From positions 248,001-312,000 of the forward strand of contig JAUTCR010000005.1 in assembly GCA_030673895.1 (NCBI GenBank): DNA of 64,000 nt. The letters run 5' to 3'. Below are positions 8,818 to 18,262 of the stretch, piece by piece. Origin of the DNA: Verrucomicrobiota bacterium JB023. GTDB lineage: Bacteria; Verrucomicrobiota; Verrucomicrobiia; Verrucomicrobiales; Akkermansiaceae. Within the stretch, counting starts at the first letter, position 1. Each line of letters opens with the position of its first letter. Position numbers and translations under genes: made by a program. The notes beneath the pieces are model-generated. The model ran no database searches. It was not told the DNA's origin and worked only from the letters and a program-made list of their open reading frames with translations.

Positions 8818-10161
8818 CTACCACCGTTTGATACGCTCATCGAAAAGGCCTGCGCTTCCCTTGGTTTCAGCTAAGAAGAAGCTAAGATTCTTCACTTTTT
8901 CGCTATCAAACAAACTTGAGGCAGCGGCGGCAGCCTCCTCGTCCGCATACAAGGCTAATGCCTTTGCCAAATAATTTTGCCTCGATGTTCCCCTAACCTC
9001 CTCAGTGAGCCTAAGCAACGCATCTCGACTTTCTCGTGTCTCCATCTTCGCCAACCCGATAATAGCTTCTATCGAGTAGGCGTTCTCAGTAGCGGCAATT
9101 TCCTCAAGTGCTCTCACGCTTTCGACAGTTTTGATCTCGGGCAGGTAGCCCATCGCACCGGATATTCCTGAGCCATTCTCACCTCCATTCTGTACCGACC
9201 ACGATTGGAATTGAACGGGATGTTCTCTCGCATTCGGCATGTTTATTCCTAGCAAAGCCGTATCGATGATCTCATCTTGGTATTCTAGCTCCCCTTGCTT
9301 AGTAAGCGCATAGGCAGCAGCAAGCTTAGCCCCCGTTTGACGACTCTCCTGATGCTGCCTGGTTAAGGGGGCAACCAACTCCTCACTCTGAATATTCGCA
9401 ATCAGAGCCATATCCACATCATCAAAATCAGGCTTACCCTTCAGCTTGGGGAGATAAAAATCCAGAGCTGCGTCATCACCAAAGAAAGCCAATATCCTCG
9501 CTAGCGAACGCCCATGCCATGCTCCCTTTTCCATCTCTTGGGTTAGCATTTCTCTAATCCGAGGAACATATTCTTCCCTTCCATAAAAAGTCACTATCTC
9601 AAACAAAAGCTGATTGGGCGACAATTTACTTGACCCGTAATTTTCCAAAAAAAACTCATATCCTTCAGGCTTCCCAAATTGAGCTAATAGTCTTGCCGAT
9701 AGTCGTTGAATGCTCGGATCCTCCGATTTAGACAAAAACTTCAGGAGATACGGAACTGCATCCACAATCTCCAATTCACCAACCTGACCAATAGCCAAGT
9801 GAAGATTCTTCCCGCTTCTAAGACTGGCCAGCACCTCCGCATCTCTCAAACGAGAATCAGCAGCATCGGGAAAAAGCAAACTCCTGTATTTCGCGTAATA
9901 AGCCTCTGCTGCATCTACCGATGAGAATGGATGTTTCGAGGGATTGAATCGCAATCTCACTTCACCGGGCAACAATTGATCCCTTTTAATGTCACCCCCC
10001 GGAACTGAAGAGCGCTTTGCAACTTCACGTTCGCTACTAGATTCACGACCTAGAGTCACATTCTCCATCCCATAGTCTTTCTTCTTCACCATCAAAAGAA
10101 CAGCTCCTCCAAGCAACGCCAAAGCGCCTAAAATCAAACCATATTGATCCATCTTCATCAT
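8818..10161 (-). CDS. Membrane-anchored HEAT-repeat protein
   Basis: A 447-residue protein with one N-terminal membrane helix (about residues 5-26, QYGLILGALALLGGAVLLMV) followed by basic residues, a charged linker, then tandem alpha-helical repeats. Recognisable HEAT-like helices include VGELEIVDAVPYLLKFLSK (~125), SIQRLSARLLAQFG, and TGAKLAAAYALTKQGE (~300). HEAT arrays are protein-binding scaffolds; no enzyme motif is visible. Three Met codons lie within the first four codons, so the exact start is uncertain by a few residues. It is the last gene of the minus-strand accessory block, 172 nt after the O-antigen-ligase-like gene. Its sequence is clearly AT-richer than lysC next door, in line with a different origin. 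Confidence 0.7.
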   Translation of the reverse strand: MMKMDQYGLILGALALLGGAVLLMVKKKDYGMENVTLGRESSSEREVAKRSSVPGGDIKRDQLLPGEVRLRFNPSKHPFSSVDAAEAYYAKYRSLLFPDAADSRLRDAEVLASLRSGKNLHLAIGQVGELEIVDAVPYLLKFLSKSEDPSIQRLSARLLAQFGKPEGYEFFLENYGSSKLSPNQLLFEIVTFYGREEYVPRIREMLTQEMEKGAWHGRSLARILAFFGDDAALDFYLPKLKGKPDFDDVDMALIANIQSEELVAPLTRQHQESRQTGAKLAAAYALTKQGELEYQDEIIDTALLGINMPNAREHPVQFQSWSVQNGGENGSGISGAMGYLPEIKTVESVRALEEIAATENAYSIEAIIGLAKMETRESRDALLRLTEEVRGTSRQNYLAKALALYADEEAAAAASSLFDSEKVKNLSFFLAETKGSAGLFDERIKRW

Positions 10162-10333
10162 TCCAATTGTTCGTCTCCCGAGATGGACCTTACTACAGCC
10201 ACGTCCCCTCCATCAGTTTCAGCGTCAATCTAACATTTCAACGAAAGGACTAAAACCAGCCTGTCTACTCAACCCTATGGGTGGAATTTCGTGAATTCTT
10301 GTCACCGGCGCTTTGGGGAATGAAAAATTCCCC

Positions 10334-11764
10334 TCAATAGAGCCCGTCAGCCTCATAAATCACCTGAGGCCACACCAATCGGACATCCTGCCCGACACCC
10401 GCGTTTACCCTCACTTTCCACTTCTGCTTGCGCCCTTCGCGCCTCCAAATTCTTCCTGCCCCATCGGTATCCACGAAAGGCAACACCAGCGTCACCTCGT
10501 TCTCCACTTCATCAATAACAAAAGGCTTACCCTTGGGGTGGACCAAAATCAAAGGGCTCGCCGGATGGTTCGTCGCAGCTTTCAGACCTTCTTGATACCT
10601 CGATCCACTAGCCACAATCAATTCAAACCCCTCGCCTCCGCGCGGCACCGCTTCTGTCGCGACTACAACCTCAACATCACGAAAATGTTCATCCTCAATC
10701 AGACGCCGAATCTCTTTTCCCCAACTTTCACCTAGAGTGGATCGATCTGGAAACATAAGAATTCTTCGCACGTTCTTATCCTGCTCTTTCCGACTCAACA
10801 CCAACACCGCTTCTCCCTTCCGCTCAATTTTCAGCTCATTGTCTATCGAACGAGAAATCCCATAAATAAGAACCCCAAGAAAGATCGCCACTACAATGGA
10901 ACAGGCAATTACCTTGGCGAGCAACGGAAGAAATACTTGTGCTCGCAGCCTCCAAGAGCCACCGAAAATCAACAGCACACTCGCCAGTGGCAGACACCAG
11001 AGATTTTCGAAAATCCACAAAGTACTGAAAAAATTTACCCCAAGGAATACCAATAGAGACGCCCCTAAACCTCCCAAGAGATGAGCAACATTAGCCTTAC
11101 GATTCCTCAGCTCCCGGTCTGAAGCACTCACAAATGCTAAACCCACCATCATCAAGGTAACACCCAGAACGCCCACCAAAAAAGGCAATCCCCGCTCCAC
11201 TCCAACGTGGAGATAACTATTCACCATTCCAGCATAAGCCTCGCTTTCTTCCACCGGCTGGAACCAGTGCATGTAGCCGGGTCCCGATTCCCCCCGCCCC
11301 CACCCCGTCCAAGGCTCCACCGCAATCATCTCAAGCCCCCCTTTCCACAAGGTGAGCCGGTTCCCCGCCGAAGCATCAGTCGCGACATAACTCGGCTCAA
11401 TCCGATCCAGAAATCCGGTTGTCACCAGCAGGGCAGCCACCCCCAAAATCCTGACCCCTCCCTGCATCCAGGCCGCCTTGCGTCCCTCCTTCCACCACCC
11501 CCATAGAAAATAGATCAAGCCTGCCACCCCAAGCGCCACCAGCGCTCCTCGGCTATAAGTCTTGCAAAGCAGAAACCACAGCCCCAACTCGACCCCCAAG
11601 ACAAACCAGCTCCACAAACTTGCTCTTCTCGCCTCCTTCTGCCCCGACTTAGCTAAGCTCCAGAGCAGCGGAATCCACATCGCCACGAATGCACCCGCCG
11701 GATTCGGGTTTTCCCACCCAAGATTCCACCGCAGATGATCTCCAAAGAAGTAGGTTCCTTCCAT
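10334..11764 (-). CDS. O-antigen-ligase-like membrane protein with extra C-terminal domain
   Basis: A 476-residue polytopic protein. The N-terminal ~300 residues hold roughly six hydrophobic segments and resemble the second half of the Wzy_C/O-antigen ligase superfamily: the NPNPAGAF motif (~residue 20), TYSRGALVALGVAGLI (~68), and a periplasmic loop with the GWGRGESGPGYMHW motif (~155). The first four to six helices normal for this family are missing. From ~310 on comes a soluble alpha/beta-looking domain (RRILMFPDRSTLGESWG ... ELIVASGSRYQEGL ... VTLVLPFVDTDG) that is not part of the usual ligase. These enzymes transfer or polymerise glycans at the outer face of the inner membrane. Whether this short form is active is unclear. 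The start is the only reasonable ATG; upstream 11765-11943 is AT-rich with no coding signal seen. Confidence 0.6.
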   Translation of the reverse strand: MEGTYFFGDHLRWNLGWENPNPAGAFVAMWIPLLWSLAKSGQKEARRASLWSWFVLGVELGLWFLLCKTYSRGALVALGVAGLIYFLWGWWKEGRKAAWMQGGVRILGVAALLVTTGFLDRIEPSYVATDASAGNRLTLWKGGLEMIAVEPWTGWGRGESGPGYMHWFQPVEESEAYAGMVNSYLHVGVERGLPFLVGVLGVTLMMVGLAFVSASDRELRNRKANVAHLLGGLGASLLVFLGVNFFSTLWIFENLWCLPLASVLLIFGGSWRLRAQVFLPLLAKVIACSIVVAIFLGVLIYGISRSIDNELKIERKGEAVLVLSRKEQDKNVRRILMFPDRSTLGESWGKEIRRLIEDEHFRDVEVVVATEAVPRGGEGFELIVASGSRYQEGLKAATNHPASPLILVHPKGKPFVIDEVENEVTLVLPFVDTDGAGRIWRREGRKQKWKVRVNAGVGQDVRLVWPQVIYEADGLY

Positions 11765-11943
11765 TGTAATTAGAATTCGAGATCAAAATTGGAAACAGCC
11801 AGAAATAGACTTTTGCCAGCTTGCAGTTAGATCCATTTACGCTAACTTACTAGGACAAAAGAAAAAACCTCAAAACTCTTTGCGGATTCTTTAATTCAAG
11901 ACTGAACTCACCGCATTCACGGAAAACAACTCATTCTGGATCA

Positions 11944-14645
11944 CTAGTAAATATCAAAATCCTTCAAATGAGGAAGATTCTCAAGAACAGAGCCTTCTTC
12001 AAATTCGGTATAACTCGCCTGAATGCTCTCTAGGTGAACCAAATTCGAAAGCCAGGGAGCTCTTATTTCCCCAATCTGATTAATAGTTAATTTTTCCAGC
12101 TCACTCAACCGACCTATTGGCTCAAAATCGGCGAATCGAACGGCAGATATATCCAACTCTTTCAGCTGCGTCATCGTCCCTAAATAGGACACATTCTTAA
12201 CGTCAGACCCAGTTAGAAAAAGATAATTCAAATTTGGGAAATTTTTCAAGAATCCTAAGTCCTCAGAGACTCCCCACCTCCAGGAAAGTCGCTTGAGCCT
12301 CGGAAGAACCTCTAGTTCACGAAGTTTAACGTCATGCACCCCATCTACCGTAAGAACTTCTAAACTCACGCAATGCCTTAAAAATTCGAGACTTTCAGGA
12401 GAAGTCCCAGCGACATTAAGAACACGGAGATTCTTCAACTCAGAGAGAGGGGATAGATCTTTCAAATTTGTATTCGAAAGATTCAACACAGCTAGATTTT
12501 CGGCAGAATCAAGACCTCGCAAAGATAAAACATTCTTACCGCTTAAATCGAGTTGCGTGAGCGAGACCAAATCATCTTCCAAGAGAGTTCCAAACTCCTT
12601 GCTCAAAGCATTCGAGACCGCAAACTCCAACTTAACATCGGCGAAAACCGCAGGTTCCCGCCCTAAGGGATTATCGATTAAGAAAAGGTTCTCACCCTCA
12701 CTAAGGTGAACCGGAATACCTTCCTTACTCTCAAGGAAATTGGATGAGAGATTCAAATATTCCAAGTTCGTTAGGGACCGCAACGCCTTGGCGCTACTCA
12801 GCCTATTATTCGGAAGACGTAGGACTCTCAAACTTTCTAAACCTTCTATACCTTCCAAAGAGTCGATTTGACTACTAGGAAGCGTTAGAACTTCAAGCTT
12901 TTGAAGAGGGGAAAGAAAACTCACTTCCTTAAAACCACTTCGAACAGCCATTAACTCTTTTAGATTCGTAAGACTTCCAATAACGGCAGGATCCTCCAAG
13001 AAGGTATTTGAAATATTGAGCTTCACAAGCCCGCTCATCTCAGACAACCAAGGCGCAATCATTCTACCGTTCTCAGAAATATTGAGATCGTTTAGACCTC
13101 TTAGACTTCCTATCGCCGAATAGTCCTTACTTCGAACAGCTCTGATTTCCAGCCTCTCCAACTGAGACAATTCGTTCAGAGCCGATATATCATCTAAAGA
13201 AGTATTCGCGACCTTAAGACTACGCAAATTTGGAAACTTTAGGAGAAAATCTAAATTTTCGCAAATCCCTTTATCCAATGAAAAGATTTTGAGCTCAGAA
13301 AGCTGCCCCAAATCCTCAAGATCAGAATCGCTCAGCCCGATCGCGTTGAAAACCTCCAGGTTTATACACCCTTTCAGGGAACCCAAGTTTTCAGAGGGAG
13401 AACCAGCGATAGTTAAGGAATTGAGAGAGCTCAACTCGGACAATCGAGAAATATCTCTAACCTTTGAGTTAACAATAAACAAAGAATCTAGATTCTCCGC
13501 AAGCTCGAGTCCCTCCAATGACGAAACATTCATATTCTTAATTCTTAGCTGAGTCAGCTCTTCCAAGTCCTCTGGAACAAGACCGCCGTAATTTTTCTTA
13601 AGGCTCCGAGCAACGACTAGCTCCAATATCGGGTCAGCAAATAAAGAGGGTGCCCCAAAAGGGTTCCCCACCAGAAACAGATCTTTTCCCTCTATGAGAT
13701 AGGTCGGAATCCCCTCCTTGCTTTCAAGAAAATTGTTTGACAAATTCAAACTTTCCAATCTTGTCAAAGATCGCAACGGCTTAGCACCAATCACCCTATT
13801 ATTGGGAAGACGTAGCACTCTCAAATTTGCTAAACCCTGTAGGCCATTCAGCGAACGTATTCGGTTCTTAGGGAGAGTGAGAACTTCAAGTCTCTTAAGC
13901 GGAGACAAAAAACTCACTTCCGCAAAACCACTTTGAATTGCCATTAACTCTTTCAAATTTGTGAGACTTCCCACAACAGAAGGCGTTTCCAAGATTGTAT
14001 AAGATATGTTAAGCTTTTCAAGCTCGCTTAACGCATCGAGCCAAGTTGCATTCATATGACCATTCTCAGAAACATTGAGAACCTTAAGCTTGCTTAACTT
14101 TCCTATAGCCGAGTAATCCTCAGACCTGACTGCGGTCACGTCTAACACTTCAAGTTGAGCTAAATTTTCGAGTACTGACAGATTCTCCACGGGAGTTCTA
14201 GTCAAATCAAGTCCTCGTAAGTTTGGAAAATTCAGGAGAAACCCTAAGTTTTCGCAAACCCCTCTTCTCCAAGAAAAACTCTTCAAGTTAGGCAATAAAC
14301 CCAGCTCATTAAAATATGAATTTCTCAACGTGGCCACTTTAAGAACTTCTAGATTCACACAACTGTTCAAAGGCCTCAAACTCTCAGGTGAAGTTCGTCC
14401 TATATCCAAAACCCGAAGCTCTTTCAGCTCTGCTAATGGCGACAGGCTCGTCACTTTTGAGTTAGAGATATTTAAAGTGTGCAGCTCTTTTGCATGCTCC
14501 AAACCTGCCAAAGACCGCACAGGAATTTTAGAAAGATTGAGTCTCTTGAGAGAGCGCAAATCCTCCGCCGCCAGCTTGCTCCAAGGCTTCTTCAGTGCTC
14601 GTCGAACAGCCATTTCCAGATACGAATCTTCTAACAATGGATCTG
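11944..14645 (-). repeat. Three ~1-kb tandem repeats inside the LRR gene
   Basis: The segments beginning (in gene direction) near 14645, 13640 and 12644 align along their length with a period of about 1.0 kb. For example 13706-13844 and 12707-12843 read almost the same, with scattered third-position and a few amino-acid changes. The first two copies are about 1 kb each; the third ends at the stop codon after about 700 nt. Similarity is high enough at the nucleotide level for homologous recombination between copies. Confidence 0.8.
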
Positions 14646-15402
14646 ATTGCGGAACATATCTAATACGAGTACGCTTACGGTGTTCATCAATCGTGTTTTT
14701 GACCGGACCGCCTTTAGTAAGATCTAGATCATTGCAGGTCAGATCCAGACTTACTAAGCTGGGGCTCAATTTGGAACTCGACAGAAAACTAATTTCGTTA
14801 TGCGCAAGGGACAGGTGGCTCAGCGCTGGCAATGATAACAAGCCCCCGTCTTCTCTGAGGACATTGCCAGCAAGAGAGAGCTGCTGAAGAGCGCTCAATT
14901 GACTGAGTACTCTTGCATCGTCGATATCGTTATTATCAAGTTCTAGCTCCACGAGATTGGGAAGTTCGACCAAGGGACTCAAGTCCCGAATTCGGTTCCC
15001 GCTCAACCTTAACACTCTCAGCTGCTCCAGGTGCATGAGAGGCGAAAGGTCAGTAATTAAGTTAGAAGAAGCAGTGAGTTCCTCCAAATTTCTGAGCTTC
15101 TCAATTCCATTCAGATTTTTAAGGCCTTTGCGGCTACAATCAAGAGACGTGATCGACAAGACATCTTCCTGAGTCAGCTTCGAGGTTGTTTTCCATCCGG
15201 TCGCTGCTCGTATTGCACTAGCTAAGTTGCCCTGCCAGGGGTTCGTTCCCTCTTCATAAGCAAAAGCATCAACTGATTCAGCCTGGATTTTGTTCTGCTC
15301 CTCTGCCTGCTCCTCTCCGTGTGATACTTCATTATTCTCACAGGAAAAGCTCCAGAACAAGAAACTCACTCCAACAAGAACCCCAATTTTCGATAACTTC
15401 AT
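11944..15402 (-). CDS. Giant leucine-rich-repeat protein with three internal duplications
   Basis: A 1152-residue protein with a secretion signal (MKLSKIGVLVGVSFLFWSF) and a Cys right after it. The lipobox is not canonical, so lipoprotein status is only possible. The rest is SDS22/internalin-like leucine-rich repeats of ~22-23 residues (pattern L-x-x-L-x-x-L-x-L-x-x-N-x-I-x-x-L-x-P). After a first array (~90-235) come three related modules starting near residues 252, 588 and 919. Each begins with a helical cap (a D-P/V-x-L-E start and an A-L-x-K core) followed by LRRs; the third is cut short by the C-terminus. Such LRR arrays bind protein or glycan partners on the surface. It lies 14 nt downstream of a transglutaminase-like gene, so they are likely co-transcribed. 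Partner unknown. Confidence 0.8.
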   Translation of the reverse strand: MKLSKIGVLVGVSFLFWSFSCENNEVSHGEEQAEEQNKIQAESVDAFAYEEGTNPWQGNLASAIRAATGWKTTSKLTQEDVLSITSLDCSRKGLKNLNGIEKLRNLEELTASSNLITDLSPLMHLEQLRVLRLSGNRIRDLSPLVELPNLVELELDNNDIDDARVLSQLSALQQLSLAGNVLREDGGLLSLPALSHLSLAHNEISFLSSSKLSPSLVSLDLTCNDLDLTKGGPVKNTIDEHRKRTRIRYVPQSDPLLEDSYLEMAVRRALKKPWSKLAAEDLRSLKRLNLSKIPVRSLAGLEHAKELHTLNISNSKVTSLSPLAELKELRVLDIGRTSPESLRPLNSCVNLEVLKVATLRNSYFNELGLLPNLKSFSWRRGVCENLGFLLNFPNLRGLDLTRTPVENLSVLENLAQLEVLDVTAVRSEDYSAIGKLSKLKVLNVSENGHMNATWLDALSELEKLNISYTILETPSVVGSLTNLKELMAIQSGFAEVSFLSPLKRLEVLTLPKNRIRSLNGLQGLANLRVLRLPNNRVIGAKPLRSLTRLESLNLSNNFLESKEGIPTYLIEGKDLFLVGNPFGAPSLFADPILELVVARSLKKNYGGLVPEDLEELTQLRIKNMNVSSLEGLELAENLDSLFIVNSKVRDISRLSELSSLNSLTIAGSPSENLGSLKGCINLEVFNAIGLSDSDLEDLGQLSELKIFSLDKGICENLDFLLKFPNLRSLKVANTSLDDISALNELSQLERLEIRAVRSKDYSAIGSLRGLNDLNISENGRMIAPWLSEMSGLVKLNISNTFLEDPAVIGSLTNLKELMAVRSGFKEVSFLSPLQKLEVLTLPSSQIDSLEGIEGLESLRVLRLPNNRLSSAKALRSLTNLEYLNLSSNFLESKEGIPVHLSEGENLFLIDNPLGREPAVFADVKLEFAVSNALSKEFGTLLEDDLVSLTQLDLSGKNVLSLRGLDSAENLAVLNLSNTNLKDLSPLSELKNLRVLNVAGTSPESLEFLRHCVSLEVLTVDGVHDVKLRELEVLPRLKRLSWRWGVSEDLGFLKNFPNLNYLFLTGSDVKNVSYLGTMTQLKELDISAVRFADFEPIGRLSELEKLTINQIGEIRAPWLSNLVHLESIQASYTEFEEGSVLENLPHLKDFDIY

Positions 15403-15416
15403 TTTTTATGATTGTC

Positions 15417-16580
15417 CTAGTTCCCCCTCAAGACCCGTGGCTTTCCGTCTTCCAACAAGACAACCAAACGCTTCTCCTCGGGCTTCAAATTCACTTTAGT
15501 TAAAAAGTAAGCAACATCGTGCTTTGCTAGCGCTAGATAGAAATCCCCCCCCCGTGCAACCTTCATCACTTTTCCTCTGCCCAATCCATTGGAAGCATGA
15601 CCCTCAATTGCAATCAAGCCTTGATTCCCAAGTAGGAAGATCTGTGAACGAATGTCTTTATCCTCGATCTCAAAGCTCAGCTCACAGACAGGAAAATATC
15701 TCTCGGTCACGTTCTTAGGATCATCTTGATGAACAAGAATCAGGCCAACTTTTCCTTGCAAACACTTCACAAGGTCCTCCTTTTCCTGAATCTTCTTTGC
15801 AATCGATGGCATCCAAGGCACCCATTCCTCACTCTCACTCCAATACTCTAACCACAGCTTCCCCCCTCGCTCTCCGCGTAACATGGGAGCCCAAACTATA
15901 CGAGCAGCCACTCCTGCTGAACGCAGGGCCGCTACCGTAAAAATCGAAAGACTGATCTCATGGACCTCCCTCTCCTCCAAGACACTGAAGACGTCTAAAT
16001 CGCCTCCCGTGGTCATCTGATAAAATTCTCTTTGCGATTTCAGAGCTAAATTTTCCTTAACCCAAGTAAAGATGATCTCGGCAGCTTCATCTGCTGTTTT
16101 AGCACTCTCAGTCAAAGGTGAAAATTTGTTCTGCAAGGCAGGCAACCAATTCCTCCGCGTATACTCGTGCTTGATCCGCAGCGGTAGCAGGTAACGCTTG
16201 AACTGGCCATCGCTCAACGGTTTCTCCTTGTAGAAGCGTTCCCTCACCCTTTGTGCAGCGAGAATATGGGAACAAAAAGAAGCTGCATCCATCACATCAC
16301 GGTCGATATACCCCATCCTCTTAGCCACATAGACCGCATGGTCTCCTTGAATCTTCCCGAACGCCTCCGCCTCCTTCAACTCAATTTGATCCAAATACTC
16401 GTAAACATACTCGCGCTCATCACTACTTGCCGATCCATCATAGTAAGGAGCAGCCCCCACCCAAATAGGAGACAAAGCAAATAATAATGTTGCTGTCACT
16501 AAAAAACCAAAATCCCGACACAAAATTATTGAACCTAACCGGATCGAAAACGTATACATCCCACCCATTTTAGTGCTCAT
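15417..16580 (-). CDS. Transglutaminase-like protein without catalytic residues (pseudoenzyme)
   Basis: A 387-residue secreted or anchored protein with a long hydrophobic N-terminus (~residues 12-44). The mid region matches the transglutaminase-like fold: AAEIIFTWVKENLAL (~165), then EEREVHEISLSIF-TVAALRSAGVAARIV (~200-228), which lines up with the usual RxGxC...LRAxGIPAR block, then GGKLWLEYW and EWVPWMP. At the expected catalytic Cys there is Val-His-Glu; the His position is Lys and the Asp position is Met. All three triad residues thus appear lost. The C-terminal ~120 residues form a beta-rich domain. The first ATG overlaps the upstream gene by 11 nt; an ATG at 16568 would remove the overlap. 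It is likely a binding protein working with the active neighbour, which is inference. Confidence 0.65.
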   Translation of the reverse strand: MSTKMGGMYTFSIRLGSIILCRDFGFLVTATLLFALSPIWVGAAPYYDGSASSDEREYVYEYLDQIELKEAEAFGKIQGDHAVYVAKRMGYIDRDVMDAASFCSHILAAQRVRERFYKEKPLSDGQFKRYLLPLRIKHEYTRRNWLPALQNKFSPLTESAKTADEAAEIIFTWVKENLALKSQREFYQMTTGGDLDVFSVLEEREVHEISLSIFTVAALRSAGVAARIVWAPMLRGERGGKLWLEYWSESEEWVPWMPSIAKKIQEKEDLVKCLQGKVGLILVHQDDPKNVTERYFPVCELSFEIEDKDIRSQIFLLGNQGLIAIEGHASNGLGRGKVMKVARGGDFYLALAKHDVAYFLTKVNLKPEEKRLVVLLEDGKPRVLRGN

Positions 16581-17550
16581 TTCTTCTCACAAACGTTCCC
16601 CATTGCAACCACTCCCCTTCTTTGAGTTCTGCCAACGAAATCTCAGCCAGTCCGTCTTCCGGTTTAGCGAAAGCGCACTTAAATTGCCCATCATTCGCCA
16701 CCGTAATTAAAACAGGACGATTACTGGCAGCCCCTTTAGCCACCTGAAAACTGACTTCCGCATCCTCCTTTTGAGAGGAGGGTATGATATCCCCGTTCAG
16801 AACAGCTCGCCAGCTCCCGGAATTCCATACCAAAATCTGGGCACACGCCTCATCATCTCCTTGAAATCCCCCCCCCACAGTCGCCCTCATTTCATAAACA
16901 CTGGTAAAGTGATGACTCCGATTCAGACAGCCTGACCAGTCTCCTCGCCCAACCGGATCCACTTCGACAGGATTAGAGTCCAAAACATAGTAGGCCAAAG
17001 TATTCCATCTTCCTTCTTCAATTCGCCGCGTGAAAAACTCTGGTGTGAGATGTCGATCCGGGGCGTCAAACACTACCCACTGCTCTTTCTCTGTATCCCA
17101 ATATTCTGAAAAAAAGTGTCCTCCATTTCCCTGATGAGTCTTATTGGAATACCACCAACCAACCGTAACCATCCGAGCAGAGACTCCCAGAGCGCGCATA
17201 CAAGAAATGAAGCAAATATTGAATTCGTAACACCCCCCTTGTCGAGCTTCAGCCAATTGCAACGCATTCTTGGGACGGCATTCGATAAAACCCATTTTAA
17301 TCTTCTCCAACGGTTTCTCAGAAGTACCTGTCAGCATCCAACGTCCCACTGCCGACGCTTTGGCTTCACACGTAGACAAACCAGCAACAACAGGTTGGAG
17401 AACAGAAAGCAACTTCTCATGGCCAATTTCATCTTCTTCTACCACTTTTTCCCTCAGATATCCATCTTGGCCCTCAAAGCCCAACACCTCGACAGACGAC
17501 AGCGCTAAAAGCACTAAACAAACAACATTCAAATCCATATCTACACCCAT
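16570..17550 (-). CDS. Secreted transglutaminase-like protein with intact Cys-His-Asp
   Basis: A 326-residue protein with a signal peptide (about residues 1-24, ending VEVLG). The catalytic block GGCYEFNICFISCMRALG (~105-122) carries the expected Cys followed by the LR-x-x-G-V-x-AR motif; GGHFFSEYW (~145) gives the His and VVFDAPD (~162) the Asp. This is the transglutaminase/protease-like triad, so a cross-linking, deamidating or peptidase activity on extracytoplasmic protein is plausible. Residues ~195-326 form an additional beta-rich domain. The gene lies just downstream of a broken relative (17575-18225), with which it shares the RPKNALQL segment, and just upstream of the catalytically empty relative. 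Expression is probably coupled to the latter through an 11-nt overlap. Confidence 0.75.
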   Translation of the reverse strand: MGVDMDLNVVCLVLLALSSVEVLGFEGQDGYLREKVVEEDEIGHEKLLSVLQPVVAGLSTCEAKASAVGRWMLTGTSEKPLEKIKMGFIECRPKNALQLAEARQGGCYEFNICFISCMRALGVSARMVTVGWWYSNKTHQGNGGHFFSEYWDTEKEQWVVFDAPDRHLTPEFFTRRIEEGRWNTLAYYVLDSNPVEVDPVGRGDWSGCLNRSHHFTSVYEMRATVGGGFQGDDEACAQILVWNSGSWRAVLNGDIIPSSQKEDAEVSFQVAKGAASNRPVLITVANDGQFKCAFAKPEDGLAEISLAELKEGEWLQWGTFVRRNEH

Positions 17551-17574
17551 CTAAAAAACTTTATACTTACAAAC

Positions 17575-18225
17575 TTACAGCTCCTCCGCTCCGTCGGATA
17601 AATGACAGGCTATCCAAAACACGCAAAAATCATCCCGACCATACGGAACCACCTCTTCCGGATAGTTATCCAATGCATACCACACTAGAAAATTGAAGCC
17701 TCCCGCCTTAGTCTTCTCACGCACTCCCTTTTGGGGAAGGGAATGAAGTGGCTCCACAATCACCCACTCTTCTATCTCCATATCTTAATACTCCGCCGCA
17801 AAATTCCTCCCTCCTCCACTATACTTCCAAAACGCCACCACATGCCTAGCCAGAATCCGAATCGCTCGCATACAACACACAAAACAAAGACAAAACACCC
17901 GGCAAACTCCCTCGCGAACCTCCAACAACTGAAGTGCATTCTTGGGTCGATCTTCAGCTGCACCCATCTTCATTCTTAAAATATCAGCCTCCTGAGAAAT
18001 ATCTTTCTTCACAGAGAATTCTATCCAGCGATCAAAAGCCTTCGCATTCTCATCGCCTTTCTCTAATCCGGAAACAATCGCTTCAAAATGGAAACGCAAG
18101 GCTTCATGATCGACAACCTCTTCTTCGAGGACCTGTCTTAGCAATGAATGACTTCGACTTTCCAACCCAACAATTTGAGACTGAGCATAAGCCTCCCAAG
18201 AAAAACATGTTAAAAATAAGATCAA
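17575..18225 (-). pseudogene. Decayed transglutaminase-like paralog with in-frame stop
   Basis: Two adjacent open stretches in the same frame (17785-18225 and 17575-17781) together match the neighbouring 326-residue transglutaminase-like protein from its signal peptide to about residue 210. They are separated by a TAA stop directly after AAEY, exactly where the neighbour has the conserved Trp of its SEYWD segment. Other damage: the start is TTG rather than ATG, the catalytic His position is Asn in GGRNFAAEY, the Asp motif reads VIVEP, and the C-terminal domain is absent. The Cys block (REGVCRVFCLCF) is kept. A recent duplicate that has been inactivated fits best. A sequencing error cannot explain all of these changes. 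Confidence 0.75.
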
Positions 18226-18262
18226 AAAACTCTTAGGTTAACTCTTAAGTTCACACTCTATT

